This document shows, one piece after another, positions 34,441-42,672 of a stretch of 64,000 nucleotides of DNA. This DNA is from Thiocapsa imhoffii (GTDB lineage: Bacteria; Pseudomonadota; Gammaproteobacteria; Chromatiales; Chromatiaceae). Position 1 is the first letter of the stretch. The number at the start of each line of letters is the position of its first letter. Made by a program: the position numbers and the translations under genes. The notes under the pieces are model-generated. The model was not told the DNA's origin. It ran no database searches and worked only from the letters and a program-made list of their open reading frames with translations. The DNA is taken from the NCBI RefSeq assembly GCF_016583985.1, contig NZ_NRSD01000016.1, forward strand, positions 1 through 64,000. The letters run 5' to 3'.

Positions 34441-35952
34441 ATGAATCGTGGCTATATCCTTTCCATCGACCAAGGCACCACTGGCACCACCGTCCTGATC
34501 TTTGATCATGCGGGATCGACTTGTGCGCGGGCCTACTCCGAATTCACGCAACACTATCCCAAACCGGGCTGGGTCGAGCACGACGCCGAAGAGATCCTGC
34601 TGATCACGATGAAGGTGATTGCGGAAGCGTTGCGAAACGGCGCCATTCCGTCCGACGAGATCCGCGCGATCGGGATCACGAACCAACGCGAAACGACGGT
34701 GGTGTGGGATCGCGCGTCAGGACAGTCAATCGGTCGGGCGATCGTGTGGCAGGACCGGCGCACCGCACGCTATTGCGATGAACTCAAATCAAATGGCTAC
34801 GAGGAGATGATCCGCACCAAGACCGGGCTGGTCATCGATCCGTATTTCTCGGGCACCAAACTGAAGTGGATCCTGGACCACCATCCGGGTCTGCGTCAGC
34901 GCGCTGAACGCGGCGAGATCTGCTTTGGCACCATCGACTCCTGGTTGGTCTACCAATTAACGGGTTGTCGGGTGCATATCACGGATTATTCCAATGCATC
35001 CCGCACCATGCTGTACAACATCCGTGACTTGCAATGGGACGCGGACCTGTTGGAATTGCTTGAGATCCCTGCCGCAATGCTGCCCGAGGTTCGTCCCTCC
35101 TCGCAGATCTACGGCGAGACCGATCCGCAGATGTTTTTCGGCACGCGTGGCATCCCGGTCGCAGGCATCGCCGGGGATCAACAGGCGGCCTTGTTTGGCC
35201 AGGCCTGTCATCACCCGGGGATGGCGAAGAACACCTATGGGACGGGTTCTTTTGTGTTGATGAACACCGGAACCGAGGCGGTCACCAGCCAAGAGCGTCT
35301 TTTGACCACGATTGCCTGGGGGGTTGGAGATGACCCGGTCGAATATGCCCTTGAGGGGGCCATCTTCGTGACCGGTTCCGCCGTTCAGTGGCTACGCGAC
35401 GGACTCGGGATGATTCGCCAAGCCTCCGAGACCCGCGAGCTCGCTCGCGCGGTGCCGGACAACGAGGGCGTTTACTTCGTCCCGGCACTGGTCGGACTCG
35501 GCGCACCGCACTGGGATCCCTATGCGCGGGGACTCTTGATTGGGATCACGCGGGGCACGACACGGGGTCATGTCGCGCGGGCCGTGCTTGAGAGCATGGC
35601 CTATCAGACCCGTGACGTCATCGAGGCCATGGAGCGTGACTCCGGGATTCGCCTGAAGGAGTTGCGCTGCGACGGCGGTGCGTCGGTGAACAGCGTCCTG
35701 ATGCAGTTTCAGTCCGACATCCTCGGTGTCAATGTCGAGGTTCCGCGCATCGTCGATACCACGGCTCTCGGTGCCGCCTATCTTGCCGGGCTGGCCGTCG
35801 GCTTCTGGGACAGTCGTGACGAGATTGCCGAGAAGTGGGCACTGGATGTTCGCTATCACCCGCGCATCGATGGCGCCAAGCGCGAGCGTTTGTTCAAGCG
35901 CTGGCACAAGGCTGTCGAGCTTTCCAAAGGTTGGGCACGCGATGACGATTGA
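34441..35952 (+). CDS. glpK: Glycerol kinase
   Basis: The 503-aa protein is a full-length FGGY kinase that phosphorylates glycerol to glycerol-3-phosphate with ATP. The start [10 protein letters not shown] (residues 8-17) is the phosphate-binding loop typical of Glp[11 protein letters not shown] and [16 protein letters not shown] follow as in known enzymes. The ATP-site segment [13 protein letters not shown] and [13 protein letters not shown] in the C-terminal domain are conserved. It is cytoplasmic. The gene overlaps the glpD start by 11 nt, so the two are translated together, and both lie upstream of glpF. Confidence 0.96.
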   Translation: MNRGYILSIDQGTTGTTVLIFDHAGSTCARAYSEFTQHYPKPGWVEHDAEEILLITMKVIAEALRNGAIPSDEIRAIGITNQRETTVVWDRASGQSIGRAIVWQDRRTARYCDELKSNGYEEMIRTKTGLVIDPYFSGTKLKWILDHHPGLRQRAERGEICFGTIDSWLVYQLTGCRVHITDYSNASRTMLYNIRDLQWDADLLELLEIPAAMLPEVRPSSQIYGETDPQMFFGTRGIPVAGIAGDQQAALFGQACHHPGMAKNTYGTGSFVLMNTGTEAVTSQERLLTTIAWGVGDDPVEYALEGAIFVTGSAVQWLRDGLGMIRQASETRELARAVPDNEGVYFVPALVGLGAPHWDPYARGLLIGITRGTTRGHVARAVLESMAYQTRDVIEAMERDSGIRLKELRCDGGASVNSVLMQFQSDILGVNVEVPRIVDTTALGAAYLAGLAVGFWDSRDEIAEKWALDVRYHPRIDGAKRERLFKRWHKAVELSKGWARDDD

Positions 35953-37627
35953 CACCATGACGCTGCGCCAAAGCAACATCGCCAAGTTGCGCGAAGGAGG
36001 CGTCTATGACGCCCTGATCATCGGTGGTGGGATCAACGGCGCGGTGTCCGCCGCCGCCCTCTCCGGCAAGGGTGCGAGGGTCGCCTTGATCGATCAGCGT
36101 GATTTCGCCGGCTTTACCAGTCAGCAATCGTCGAACCTGGCCTGGGGGGGCATTAAATATCTGGAAAGCGGCGATTACGCGCTGGTCCGCAAGCTGTGCC
36201 TGAGCCGCAACGAGCTGATCCGCAGCTATCCAAGCCGGGTCAAGGAGATCCGTTTCTTTGCGACGATTGACCGCGGCTTTCGGTTCTCACCCTTCTTCCT
36301 GTGGCTTGGCACCTGGGTCTATTGGCTGTTCGGCAACGGCTTCACACAGATCCCGCGCTTTCTTGCCAAGGATCGCATCCATCGCGAGGAGCCGTTGGTC
36401 AAGACCGATACTGCGGCCGGTGGGTTCGAATACTCGGACGCCTATCTCCACGACAACGACTCGCGCTTCGTTTTCCAGTTCGTGCGCTCGGCGATGGACC
36501 GCGGCTGTATTGCGGCGAATTATGTCGAGTCACTCGGGGCGCGGCGCGACCAGGACCTCTGGATTACGCGCGCTCGGGATACCGAGACGGGTGAGCAGTT
36601 CGAGATCCGCTCCAAGATCCTGATTAACGCGGCCGGCCCCTTCGTCGACGATCACAACCAACTCACTGGAGAGCAGACCGAGCATCAACATGTGTTCTCC
36701 AAAGGCATTCACCTGATCGTTCCAAGGGTCACTCCGCATCAGCGGATCCTGACCTTCTTCGCGGACGACGGACGGCTCTTCTTCGTGATCCCGATGGGGG
36801 TGCGCACCTGCATCGGCACCACGGATACTCAGGTCGACAGTCCTGAGACTGTTGTGACCGACGCGGATCGCGATTTTGTCCTGGAAAATATCAATAAGCG
36901 GATCGCCCTGGCCAAGCCGCTGACGCGCGAGGACATCATCGCCGAGCGCTGCGGCGTGCGGCCATTGGTGGTGAAACGCCAGGATCAAACGAACGGCGAG
37001 GGCAGTGGACGCGATTGGATGCAGCTCTCGCGCAAGCATGAGATCGATGTCGACCGGGCGCGCGCGCATTTATCCATTTTCGGAGGCAAACTCACCGATT
37101 GCGTTAATGTTGGCAACGAGGTCTCGCGGATCGTCGCGAGCTTGGGTGTCCATCTCCCGCATGCCGGATATCGCTGGTACGGTGAGCCACACCGCTCGGT
37201 CTATGAAGAGTATATGCATCAGGCACGCCTGATGAATCTGGACAGCTATACCTCGCCTGAATCCATCGAACCCCTCTCCAGTCGTCTCTGGCGGCGCTAT
37301 GATCAACAGGCGTTCGAACTCCTCGCGCAGATCCGCGAGGATCCCCGTCAGGCTGAAGTCTTGATCAAAGGGACGGATTATCTGCGCTGCGAAATCCAAC
37401 TCGCCAAGCGTCAGGAGATGATCGTCACGCTCGAGGACTTTCTGCGCCGACGTTCCAAGATTGCCTTGGTCGTTCAGCGCCAGCAGATCCAACACGCCGA
37501 GGGTCTGATGGAAGCCTGCGAGATCCTCTTCGGCGAGGGCGCACAAGCGCGTTACCAGGAATACTTTGGGGAGTCGCGAACCGTCACCCGCGCACAGTCC
37601 CGGCATCTGGAAACCGACGTCGCCTGA
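35942..37627 (+). CDS. glpD: Glycerol-3-phosphate dehydrogenase, FAD/quinone-dependent
   Basis: The 561-aa flavoprotein carries the FAD motif IIGGGINGA near residue 23, then [17 protein letters not shown], a GlpD hallmark, and the segment [14 protein letters not shown] of the substrate domain. It oxidises glycerol-3-phosphate to dihydroxyacetone phosphate and feeds electrons to the membrane quinone pool. Length is slightly greater than the usual 500-540 aa, with extra sequence at the C-terminus. The ATG at 35942 overlaps glpK; a second ATG at 35957 is also possible. An open frame continues far upstream inside glpK but is a shadow. Confidence 0.94.
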   Translation: MTIDTMTLRQSNIAKLREGGVYDALIIGGGINGAVSAAALSGKGARVALIDQRDFAGFTSQQSSNLAWGGIKYLESGDYALVRKLCLSRNELIRSYPSRVKEIRFFATIDRGFRFSPFFLWLGTWVYWLFGNGFTQIPRFLAKDRIHREEPLVKTDTAAGGFEYSDAYLHDNDSRFVFQFVRSAMDRGCIAANYVESLGARRDQDLWITRARDTETGEQFEIRSKILINAAGPFVDDHNQLTGEQTEHQHVFSKGIHLIVPRVTPHQRILTFFADDGRLFFVIPMGVRTCIGTTDTQVDSPETVVTDADRDFVLENINKRIALAKPLTREDIIAERCGVRPLVVKRQDQTNGEGSGRDWMQLSRKHEIDVDRARAHLSIFGGKLTDCVNVGNEVSRIVASLGVHLPHAGYRWYGEPHRSVYEEYMHQARLMNLDSYTSPESIEPLSSRLWRRYDQQAFELLAQIREDPRQAEVLIKGTDYLRCEIQLAKRQEMIVTLEDFLRRRSKIALVVQRQQIQHAEGLMEACEILFGEGAQARYQEYFGESRTVTRAQSRHLETDVA

Positions 37628-37818
37628 TCTCGCGCCCGATGAATCCGCACCCGCCGTTCATGGTGATGTTCGAGGGCACTAACCGCGAGCGGCGAGTGCG
37701 TGCAGGCTGTCTGCCTGATCACGCCAGTCCACGCCGTCGGGATCCGGATTCCCGCACAGTGACTGAAACCGACATGATCTGAAATCACGCACTGACCAAA
37801 CCGTCTGAGGAAAACGGG

Positions 37819-38553
37819 ATGACCCCATTCGTTGGAGAGTTGATCGGGACCGCACTCCTCATCCTGCTCGGTAACGGAGTTGTGGCCAATGTTGTTCTGA
37901 GTCAGACAAAGGGCCAAGGCGCAGGGTGGATCGTGATCACCTGGGGGTGGGGCATGGCCGTGTTCGTGGCCGTCTTCACGGTCGCGGCATTCAGTGGTGC
38001 CCACTTGAATCCAGCCGTGTCGGTCGGCCTTGCGGTCGCCGGGAAATTCGATTGGGGTCAGGTTCCGACCTATGTTTTGGCGCAGTTCATCGGAGCCATG
38101 ATCGGTGCCGTTCTGGTCTGGCTGACCTACCGACCGCATTTTGCGCGCACGGATGATCTCGATCTCAAGCTGGCGTGTTTCTGCACCGCGCCGGCGGTGC
38201 GCGACGCACCATCGAATCTCTTCTCCGAGATCATTGGCACCTTCGTCTTGGTGCTGGCGGTGCTCTTCCTGGCCGTGTCGGTATTTGGCCTGGGCGCTCT
38301 GGATGCCTTACCGGTTGGCCTGCTTGTCCTGGCCATTGGTCTGAGTCTCGGCGGGACGACCGGCTACGCGATCAACCCCGCGCGTGATCTTGGTCCGCGA
38401 ATCGTGCATGCGATCCTGCCCATGCCGGGTGGGAAGCGTGATAGCGACTGGCGTTACGCCTGGGTTCCAGTCGTTGGCCCGCTCATCGGCGCCGGACTGG
38501 CCGGGTTCCTCTATCTGGTGTTGCAGGACCCGACCAGCGTTCAATTTCGGTGA
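37819..38553 (+). CDS. glpF: Glycerol uptake facilitator (aquaglyceroporin)
   Basis: The 244-aa channel has six membrane helices and two NPA boxes, at residues 64-66 (GAHLNPAVSVG) and 186-188 (GYAINPARDLGPR). The aspartate directly after the second box (NPARD) is characteristic of glycerol-conducting members, as opposed to water-only aquaporins. It lies 191 nt after glpD in the same direction and 41 nt before the GlpV-like gene. The function would be passive glycerol entry, with GlpK trapping it as phosphate. Confidence 0.93.
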   Translation: MTPFVGELIGTALLILLGNGVVANVVLSQTKGQGAGWIVITWGWGMAVFVAVFTVAAFSGAHLNPAVSVGLAVAGKFDWGQVPTYVLAQFIGAMIGAVLVWLTYRPHFARTDDLDLKLACFCTAPAVRDAPSNLFSEIIGTFVLVLAVLFLAVSVFGLGALDALPVGLLVLAIGLSLGGTTGYAINPARDLGPRIVHAILPMPGGKRDSDWRYAWVPVVGPLIGAGLAGFLYLVLQDPTSVQFR

Positions 38554-38594
38554 TCTCCGCACCCAATGCATCAATAGCACATGGGAGACGGTCA

Positions 38595-40385
38595 ATGAGT
38601 CGACGCAGACGCACGCCGCCCAATCAGTCGGACCGGCGCCAATTTCTAGGCACTGCCGCCGCACTGCTCGGCGGTTCCGCGTTGCCGGGATTCGTAGCGG
38701 CTGCGCCGTCGGATGAAATCGCCCCGGCACGTGCCGCGGCGGCGCGGCGCTGGTTGAGCAACGAATTCACACCCTCGACGCTCACTCCCGCCGCGCAGAT
38801 GGCCGAGATGCAGTTTTTTATCCGTGCCGCGGCACCGTTTCGGGGGCTGCGCATCCATGTTGTCTCCGAGACCATCCCGACTCATGTTTATGAGCAGCGG
38901 TTCCTAGCGCGGGCCTTTCATGAGATCACGGGTATCCGAGTTCAGCACGATCTGATTCACGAAGGTGAGCTCGTCGAGCGCATTCAGCGCCAGACCCGCA
39001 CTGGGCGTAACCTTTATGACGCCTATGTCAATGACTCGGACTTCATTGGCACGCATTTCCGCAGCGGTGCCATCGTTCCGCTGTCGGACTGGATGGCCGG
39101 CGAGGGTGCCGAGGTGACATTGCCGACGCTGGACCTGGATGATTTCATCGGCCTCGCGTTCACCACCGGCCCCGACGGCGTTCTCTACCAGTTGCCGGAC
39201 CAGCAGTTTGCGAATCTCTATTGGTTCCGCTACGACTGGTTTCAGCGCGATGATCTGAAACGCGCTTTCGAGTCACAGTACGGCTATTCGCTCGGCGTTC
39301 CGCTCAATTGGAAGGCCTACGAGGACATTGCGGACTTTTTCACAAACCACGTCCAGCAAATTGAGGGGCGCCGCGTCTTTGGTCACATGGATTATGGGAA
39401 GGTCGATCCGTCGCTCGGATGGCGTTTCACCGATGCCTGGTTGGGGTTAGCGGGGGTTGGAGATCCCGGCCTGCCCAACGGCATGCCAGTGGATGAGTGG
39501 GGCATCCGAGTCGAGGATTGCCGGCCGGTGGGATCCTCCGTCGCGCGTGGTGGGGCGACCAACAGTCCGGCTGCCGTCTATGGACTACGTAAGTATCTGG
39601 AATGGTTGCGTGCCTTCGCACCGCGCGAGGCCCTGGACATGACCTTCACAGATGCCGGACCGGTTCCCGCGCGGGGTGACATCGCCCAGCAAATATTCTG
39701 GTATAGCGCCTTTACGCCTGATTTGATCAAACCCGGATCGGCTGTGATGGATCGTGACGGCTTGCCCAAATGGCGCGTGGCACCCTCACCCCATGGCGCC
39801 TATTGGGAACCCGGCATGAAGCTCGGCTATCAAGACTGTGGCGCTTGGACGCTCCCACAATCCACACCACTCGATCGCCGTCGGGCCGCTTGGCTGTACG
39901 CCCAATTCTGCACTTGTAAAACGGTCTCACTCAAAAAAACCCTGGTCGGATTGACGCCGATCCGCCGCAGCGATCTCGCCTCCGCGGCGATGACCGAGGC
40001 CGCGCCTCGGCTCGGTGGCCTGGTGGAGTTCTACCGCAGCCCAGCACACCTAGCCTGGACCCCGACTGGACTGAACGTCCCGGATTATCCGAAGCTGGCG
40101 CAGCTGTGGTGGACGCGCATCGGTGATGCCGTCTCGGGCAAGACCGATCCCCAACAAACAATGGACAATCTGGCCGCAGCGCAAGACCAGACCCTCGCGC
40201 GCATTGCGGCTTTGGGCTTGTCCAAACGCTGCGCACCCCTGTTGTCACCCCCAGAAGATCCGGCCGTCTGGCTCGCTCGACCCGGAGCGCCGAAACCACG
40301 GTTAGCGGACGAGGAGGGCGTGGGGAAAACGATGGACTACGACGCCCTCATGCAGGCCTGGAGCGCGGGACAGTTTGGCGTCTGA
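38595..40385 (+). CDS. Tat-exported GlpV-like glycerol-binding protein, orphan
   Basis: The 596-aa protein resembles GlpV, the large periplasmic binding protein of the rhizobial GlpSTPQV glycerol ABC importer. Shared stretches include IHVVSETIPTHVYEQ, NLYDAYVNDSDFIGTHFR, LPDQQFANLYWFRYDWF and DPSLGWRFTDAWL. The N-terminus has a twin-arginine signal (SDRRQFLGTAAALLGG), unlike the Sec signals I recall for GlpV. The ATG at 38595 has GGGAG about 8 nt upstream. No permease or ATPase genes (glpS, T, P, Q) are nearby; it follows glpF directly. It may serve sensing or an ABC system located elsewhere. Confidence 0.8.
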   Translation: MSRRRRTPPNQSDRRQFLGTAAALLGGSALPGFVAAAPSDEIAPARAAAARRWLSNEFTPSTLTPAAQMAEMQFFIRAAAPFRGLRIHVVSETIPTHVYEQRFLARAFHEITGIRVQHDLIHEGELVERIQRQTRTGRNLYDAYVNDSDFIGTHFRSGAIVPLSDWMAGEGAEVTLPTLDLDDFIGLAFTTGPDGVLYQLPDQQFANLYWFRYDWFQRDDLKRAFESQYGYSLGVPLNWKAYEDIADFFTNHVQQIEGRRVFGHMDYGKVDPSLGWRFTDAWLGLAGVGDPGLPNGMPVDEWGIRVEDCRPVGSSVARGGATNSPAAVYGLRKYLEWLRAFAPREALDMTFTDAGPVPARGDIAQQIFWYSAFTPDLIKPGSAVMDRDGLPKWRVAPSPHGAYWEPGMKLGYQDCGAWTLPQSTPLDRRRAAWLYAQFCTCKTVSLKKTLVGLTPIRRSDLASAAMTEAAPRLGGLVEFYRSPAHLAWTPTGLNVPDYPKLAQLWWTRIGDAVSGKTDPQQTMDNLAAAQDQTLARIAALGLSKRCAPLLSPPEDPAVWLARPGAPKPRLADEEGVGKTMDYDALMQAWSAGQFGV

Positions 40386-40764
40386 TCTCCGCCACCGCGC
40401 CGAACGGTGTCCTGATCTCCCAGAAGACCCCGCAATCTGTTTGGCTGTGGGGCAGGGTGAGGAACGCAATCCCTCTCAGACGCGGTCATGTCGTCCAGAC
40501 CGTCGGGCGTGAGCCTGCAACCGAGTGAGCGGGTCTGACCTGACCGCTTGGCCGTTCGGGACGGTTTCGTCCTAGAGGTTCCGGTTGCATCTCGAATTCC
40601 TGGGTGGAGCAACGTCCAAGCATCGGCTCAGGCGAACCTGTGGACGGATTTTTGTGAACTTTCTGAGCCTCAGTGAGTTTATCCTTCCGAGTGCAGGTCA
40701 GGTCTCCGGCGCTACCCAATCCTCGCGTATCCATCACAACCCTCTAGACTTGGATTTGGCTCAG
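40386..40764. other. Intergenic region after the glp cluster
   Basis: No gene is supported. The sulfotransferase-like frame stays open up to 40585 but shows no homology in that stretch. Confidence 0.45.
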
Positions 40765-42171
40765 ATGATGAACAAAGCCAAAGGGCGCAATGTTTGCCTC
40801 CAAGGGCCTATCGATCTAGCTCCCGGTCATATGACCACGGATCGAACGCGTGTCAGGGCAGTGCCTGCCACGCAGCAGGAGGTCTACGTTGGTGCGCTGA
40901 GCGACGCAAGTGCTGCTGCAGACAGCCGAGAGAAAAGGCGCCTCTTCATCCATATCGGCCTGCCGAAAACCGGCACCAGTTATATTCAATCGCTCCTCAG
41001 TGCATACCGTCTGCAATTGCTCAGACAAAAAATTCTCTATCCCGAGACTGGAATGGAGACCGGCAACCACAAAGCCCTCGCACTTCCTTTCCTCAGCGAA
41101 TCACGCAAGCGCCGACCGGATGTCCAACCATGGCTGACTGCGGGTCTCGCGATGCTGTGGTTCCAGCTCCGAGACGAGATCCAGCAAACCAATGCCGATC
41201 AGGTCATTCTGTCCTCTGAATACTTCTTCGAAGCCCATGCCATCAGGCTCTTACGATGGATCTGTGATCGACTCGATGTCGAAGCGATGGTGATCGTCTA
41301 TCTGCGGCGCCAGGACCGACTCCTTGAGTCGGGCTACAACCAAGCCATCAAGGCCGGTCTCGAGACAGATAAAGCCGTCTTGGGGCTAACCTATGTTCCC
41401 GAGTATGACTACGAGCACTTATTGGACCGCTGGGCCGATGCATTCGGCTCGACCTCGCTGCTCGTGCGGACATACGAAGAGGCAAGCTCTGGCCCTGGTC
41501 TCTTGCAAGATTTCTTGTCCTTGGTCGGCGCCGAGATTCCGATGCTCGATCAGCGAGGTGAGCGCAATGACTCATTGCATCCCGCACTCGTCGAGTTTCG
41601 ACGGGTCGAAAACGTGGTTGGGCTCACCAACAGTCCGTTGGCGATGTTGGCCACTCCTCTCATGCACATCCTCGAGCCGGATGATCACCTTTCCATCATG
41701 AGTCCGGAGCTCCGACATCGATTCCTCAACTTCTATGCAGACTCGAACTCCCGGGTGGCACGTCGTTATCTTGGCCGCGAGAACGGAATGCTCTTCGCAC
41801 CTCCCTCGACGCCACCGTCCAGTCAACCGTCGGACCCAAACGCCAGTTTGCAGGTGTTGGTCTCGGCTGGATTCAATCACCTGATCGCGAAGACGGAACA
41901 ATTGGCCGACGCACAGGGCGCGCAGCACAGTGAGATCGGAAGTCTTCGAACGGAGATGGGATGTCTGAGAAGCGAGGTGGGGGGGCTACGACAGGAGTTG
42001 GGGAGTCTCCGAACGGAGGTGAACGGTCTGCACACCGAAATGGAGCGTTTGCGCATCGATTTGAATCAGCTCATGGAGCTGTTCAAGCACGAACCCGTCG
42101 CGCAGGACACGGGACACACGCAAGCCCCCATCAAACAGGCCTGGATTCGCCGTCTGATTCGCTGGAGTTAA
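40765..42171 (+). CDS. Sulfotransferase-like protein with C-terminal heptad coiled coil
   Basis: The 468-aa product contains the sulfotransferase/P-loop signature FIHIGLPKTGTSYIQ (GLPKTGTS at about residues 65-72), which in this fold binds the PAPS phosphate. VILSSEYFFEAH and MVIVYLRRQDRLLESGYNQ fit the remaining core, with the RRQDRLLES segment resembling the 3'-phosphate contact region. The last 60 residues form seven exact heptads such as SLRTEMG and GLRQELG, a strong coiled coil. The start is uncertain: ATGs at 40765, 40768 and 40831 are all possible and none has a strong ribosome site. The role may be sulfation of a surface glycan, by family inference only. Confidence 0.68.
   Translation: MMNKAKGRNVCLQGPIDLAPGHMTTDRTRVRAVPATQQEVYVGALSDASAAADSREKRRLFIHIGLPKTGTSYIQSLLSAYRLQLLRQKILYPETGMETGNHKALALPFLSESRKRRPDVQPWLTAGLAMLWFQLRDEIQQTNADQVILSSEYFFEAHAIRLLRWICDRLDVEAMVIVYLRRQDRLLESGYNQAIKAGLETDKAVLGLTYVPEYDYEHLLDRWADAFGSTSLLVRTYEEASSGPGLLQDFLSLVGAEIPMLDQRGERNDSLHPALVEFRRVENVVGLTNSPLAMLATPLMHILEPDDHLSIMSPELRHRFLNFYADSNSRVARRYLGRENGMLFAPPSTPPSSQPSDPNASLQVLVSAGFNHLIAKTEQLADAQGAQHSEIGSLRTEMGCLRSEVGGLRQELGSLRTEVNGLHTEMERLRIDLNQLMELFKHEPVAQDTGHTQAPIKQAWIRRLIRWS
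41941..42087 (+). repeat. 21-bp heptad-encoding repeats
   Basis: Seven consecutive 21-bp units encode SLRTEMG, CLRSEVG, GLRQELG, SLRTEVN, GLHTEME, RLRIDLN and QLMELFK. The first and fourth units keep clear nucleotide similarity, so the coiled coil probably grew by tandem duplication. Confidence 0.8.
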
Positions 42172-42366
42172 CCCCTGTCCCCATGGTCGGAACGCAGCCC
42201 GACGGATCGACTAGCCAAAGACCTTCCCATGACTCATCAACATATTGTTTCATCTGAACTCAATGTCAGATCCGATGTGCAGTCTGCTGCATGGTGCGTT
42301 CCCGTCACGCCATCAATAATGTTATAATATATCGCCAACTCCAAGCTGTAGATCACGGAATTGGCG
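42172..42366. other. Intergenic region, locally AT-rich
   Basis: No gene is supported. A TATAAT-like box is present at 42323-42328 inside an AT-rich patch; its -35 partner is poor. Confidence 0.4.
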
Positions 42367-42672
42367 ATGCTTGATCCGCTCAACGCCCACATTGTAAGCC
42401 CTAGTCCAACGAGCGCCGATGATGGAAATCCCCACCGGCCCGCTCCGCATCCGCTCCGACTTGAATCAATGCGCACGCGACTGAACGACGGGAGACTCGC
42501 TACGATCGCGGTGACTCACATGTGCGTCGAGATCGCGATGGGACGTGATTGTGAAGAGATCGGCACGTTGAGTCGTTTCGAACCAGTGACTGCGCAGCCC
42601 ATCGTGGATCTTGATCACCTGGTCTACGAAACCTGGGATACGTTCGAATACCAAGCCTCTGGAAGGCGATGA
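42367..42672 (+). CDS. Possible small hypothetical protein ahead of the MFS/spermidine synthase fusion
   Basis: An open frame of 101 codons ends in TGA overlapping the ATGATG start of the next gene, an arrangement often seen in operons. Its product (MLDPLNAHIVSPSPTSADDG at the N-terminus, VDLDHLVYETWDTFEY near the end) is acidic and matches nothing I know. A TATAAT box at 42323-42328 lies 38 nt before the ATG, but no good -35 element accompanies it. No clear ribosome site precedes the ATG. It may not be expressed. Confidence 0.3.
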   Translation: MLDPLNAHIVSPSPTSADDGNPHRPAPHPLRLESMRTRLNDGRLATIAVTHMCVEIAMGRDCEEIGTLSRFEPVTAQPIVDLDHLVYETWDTFEYQASGRR

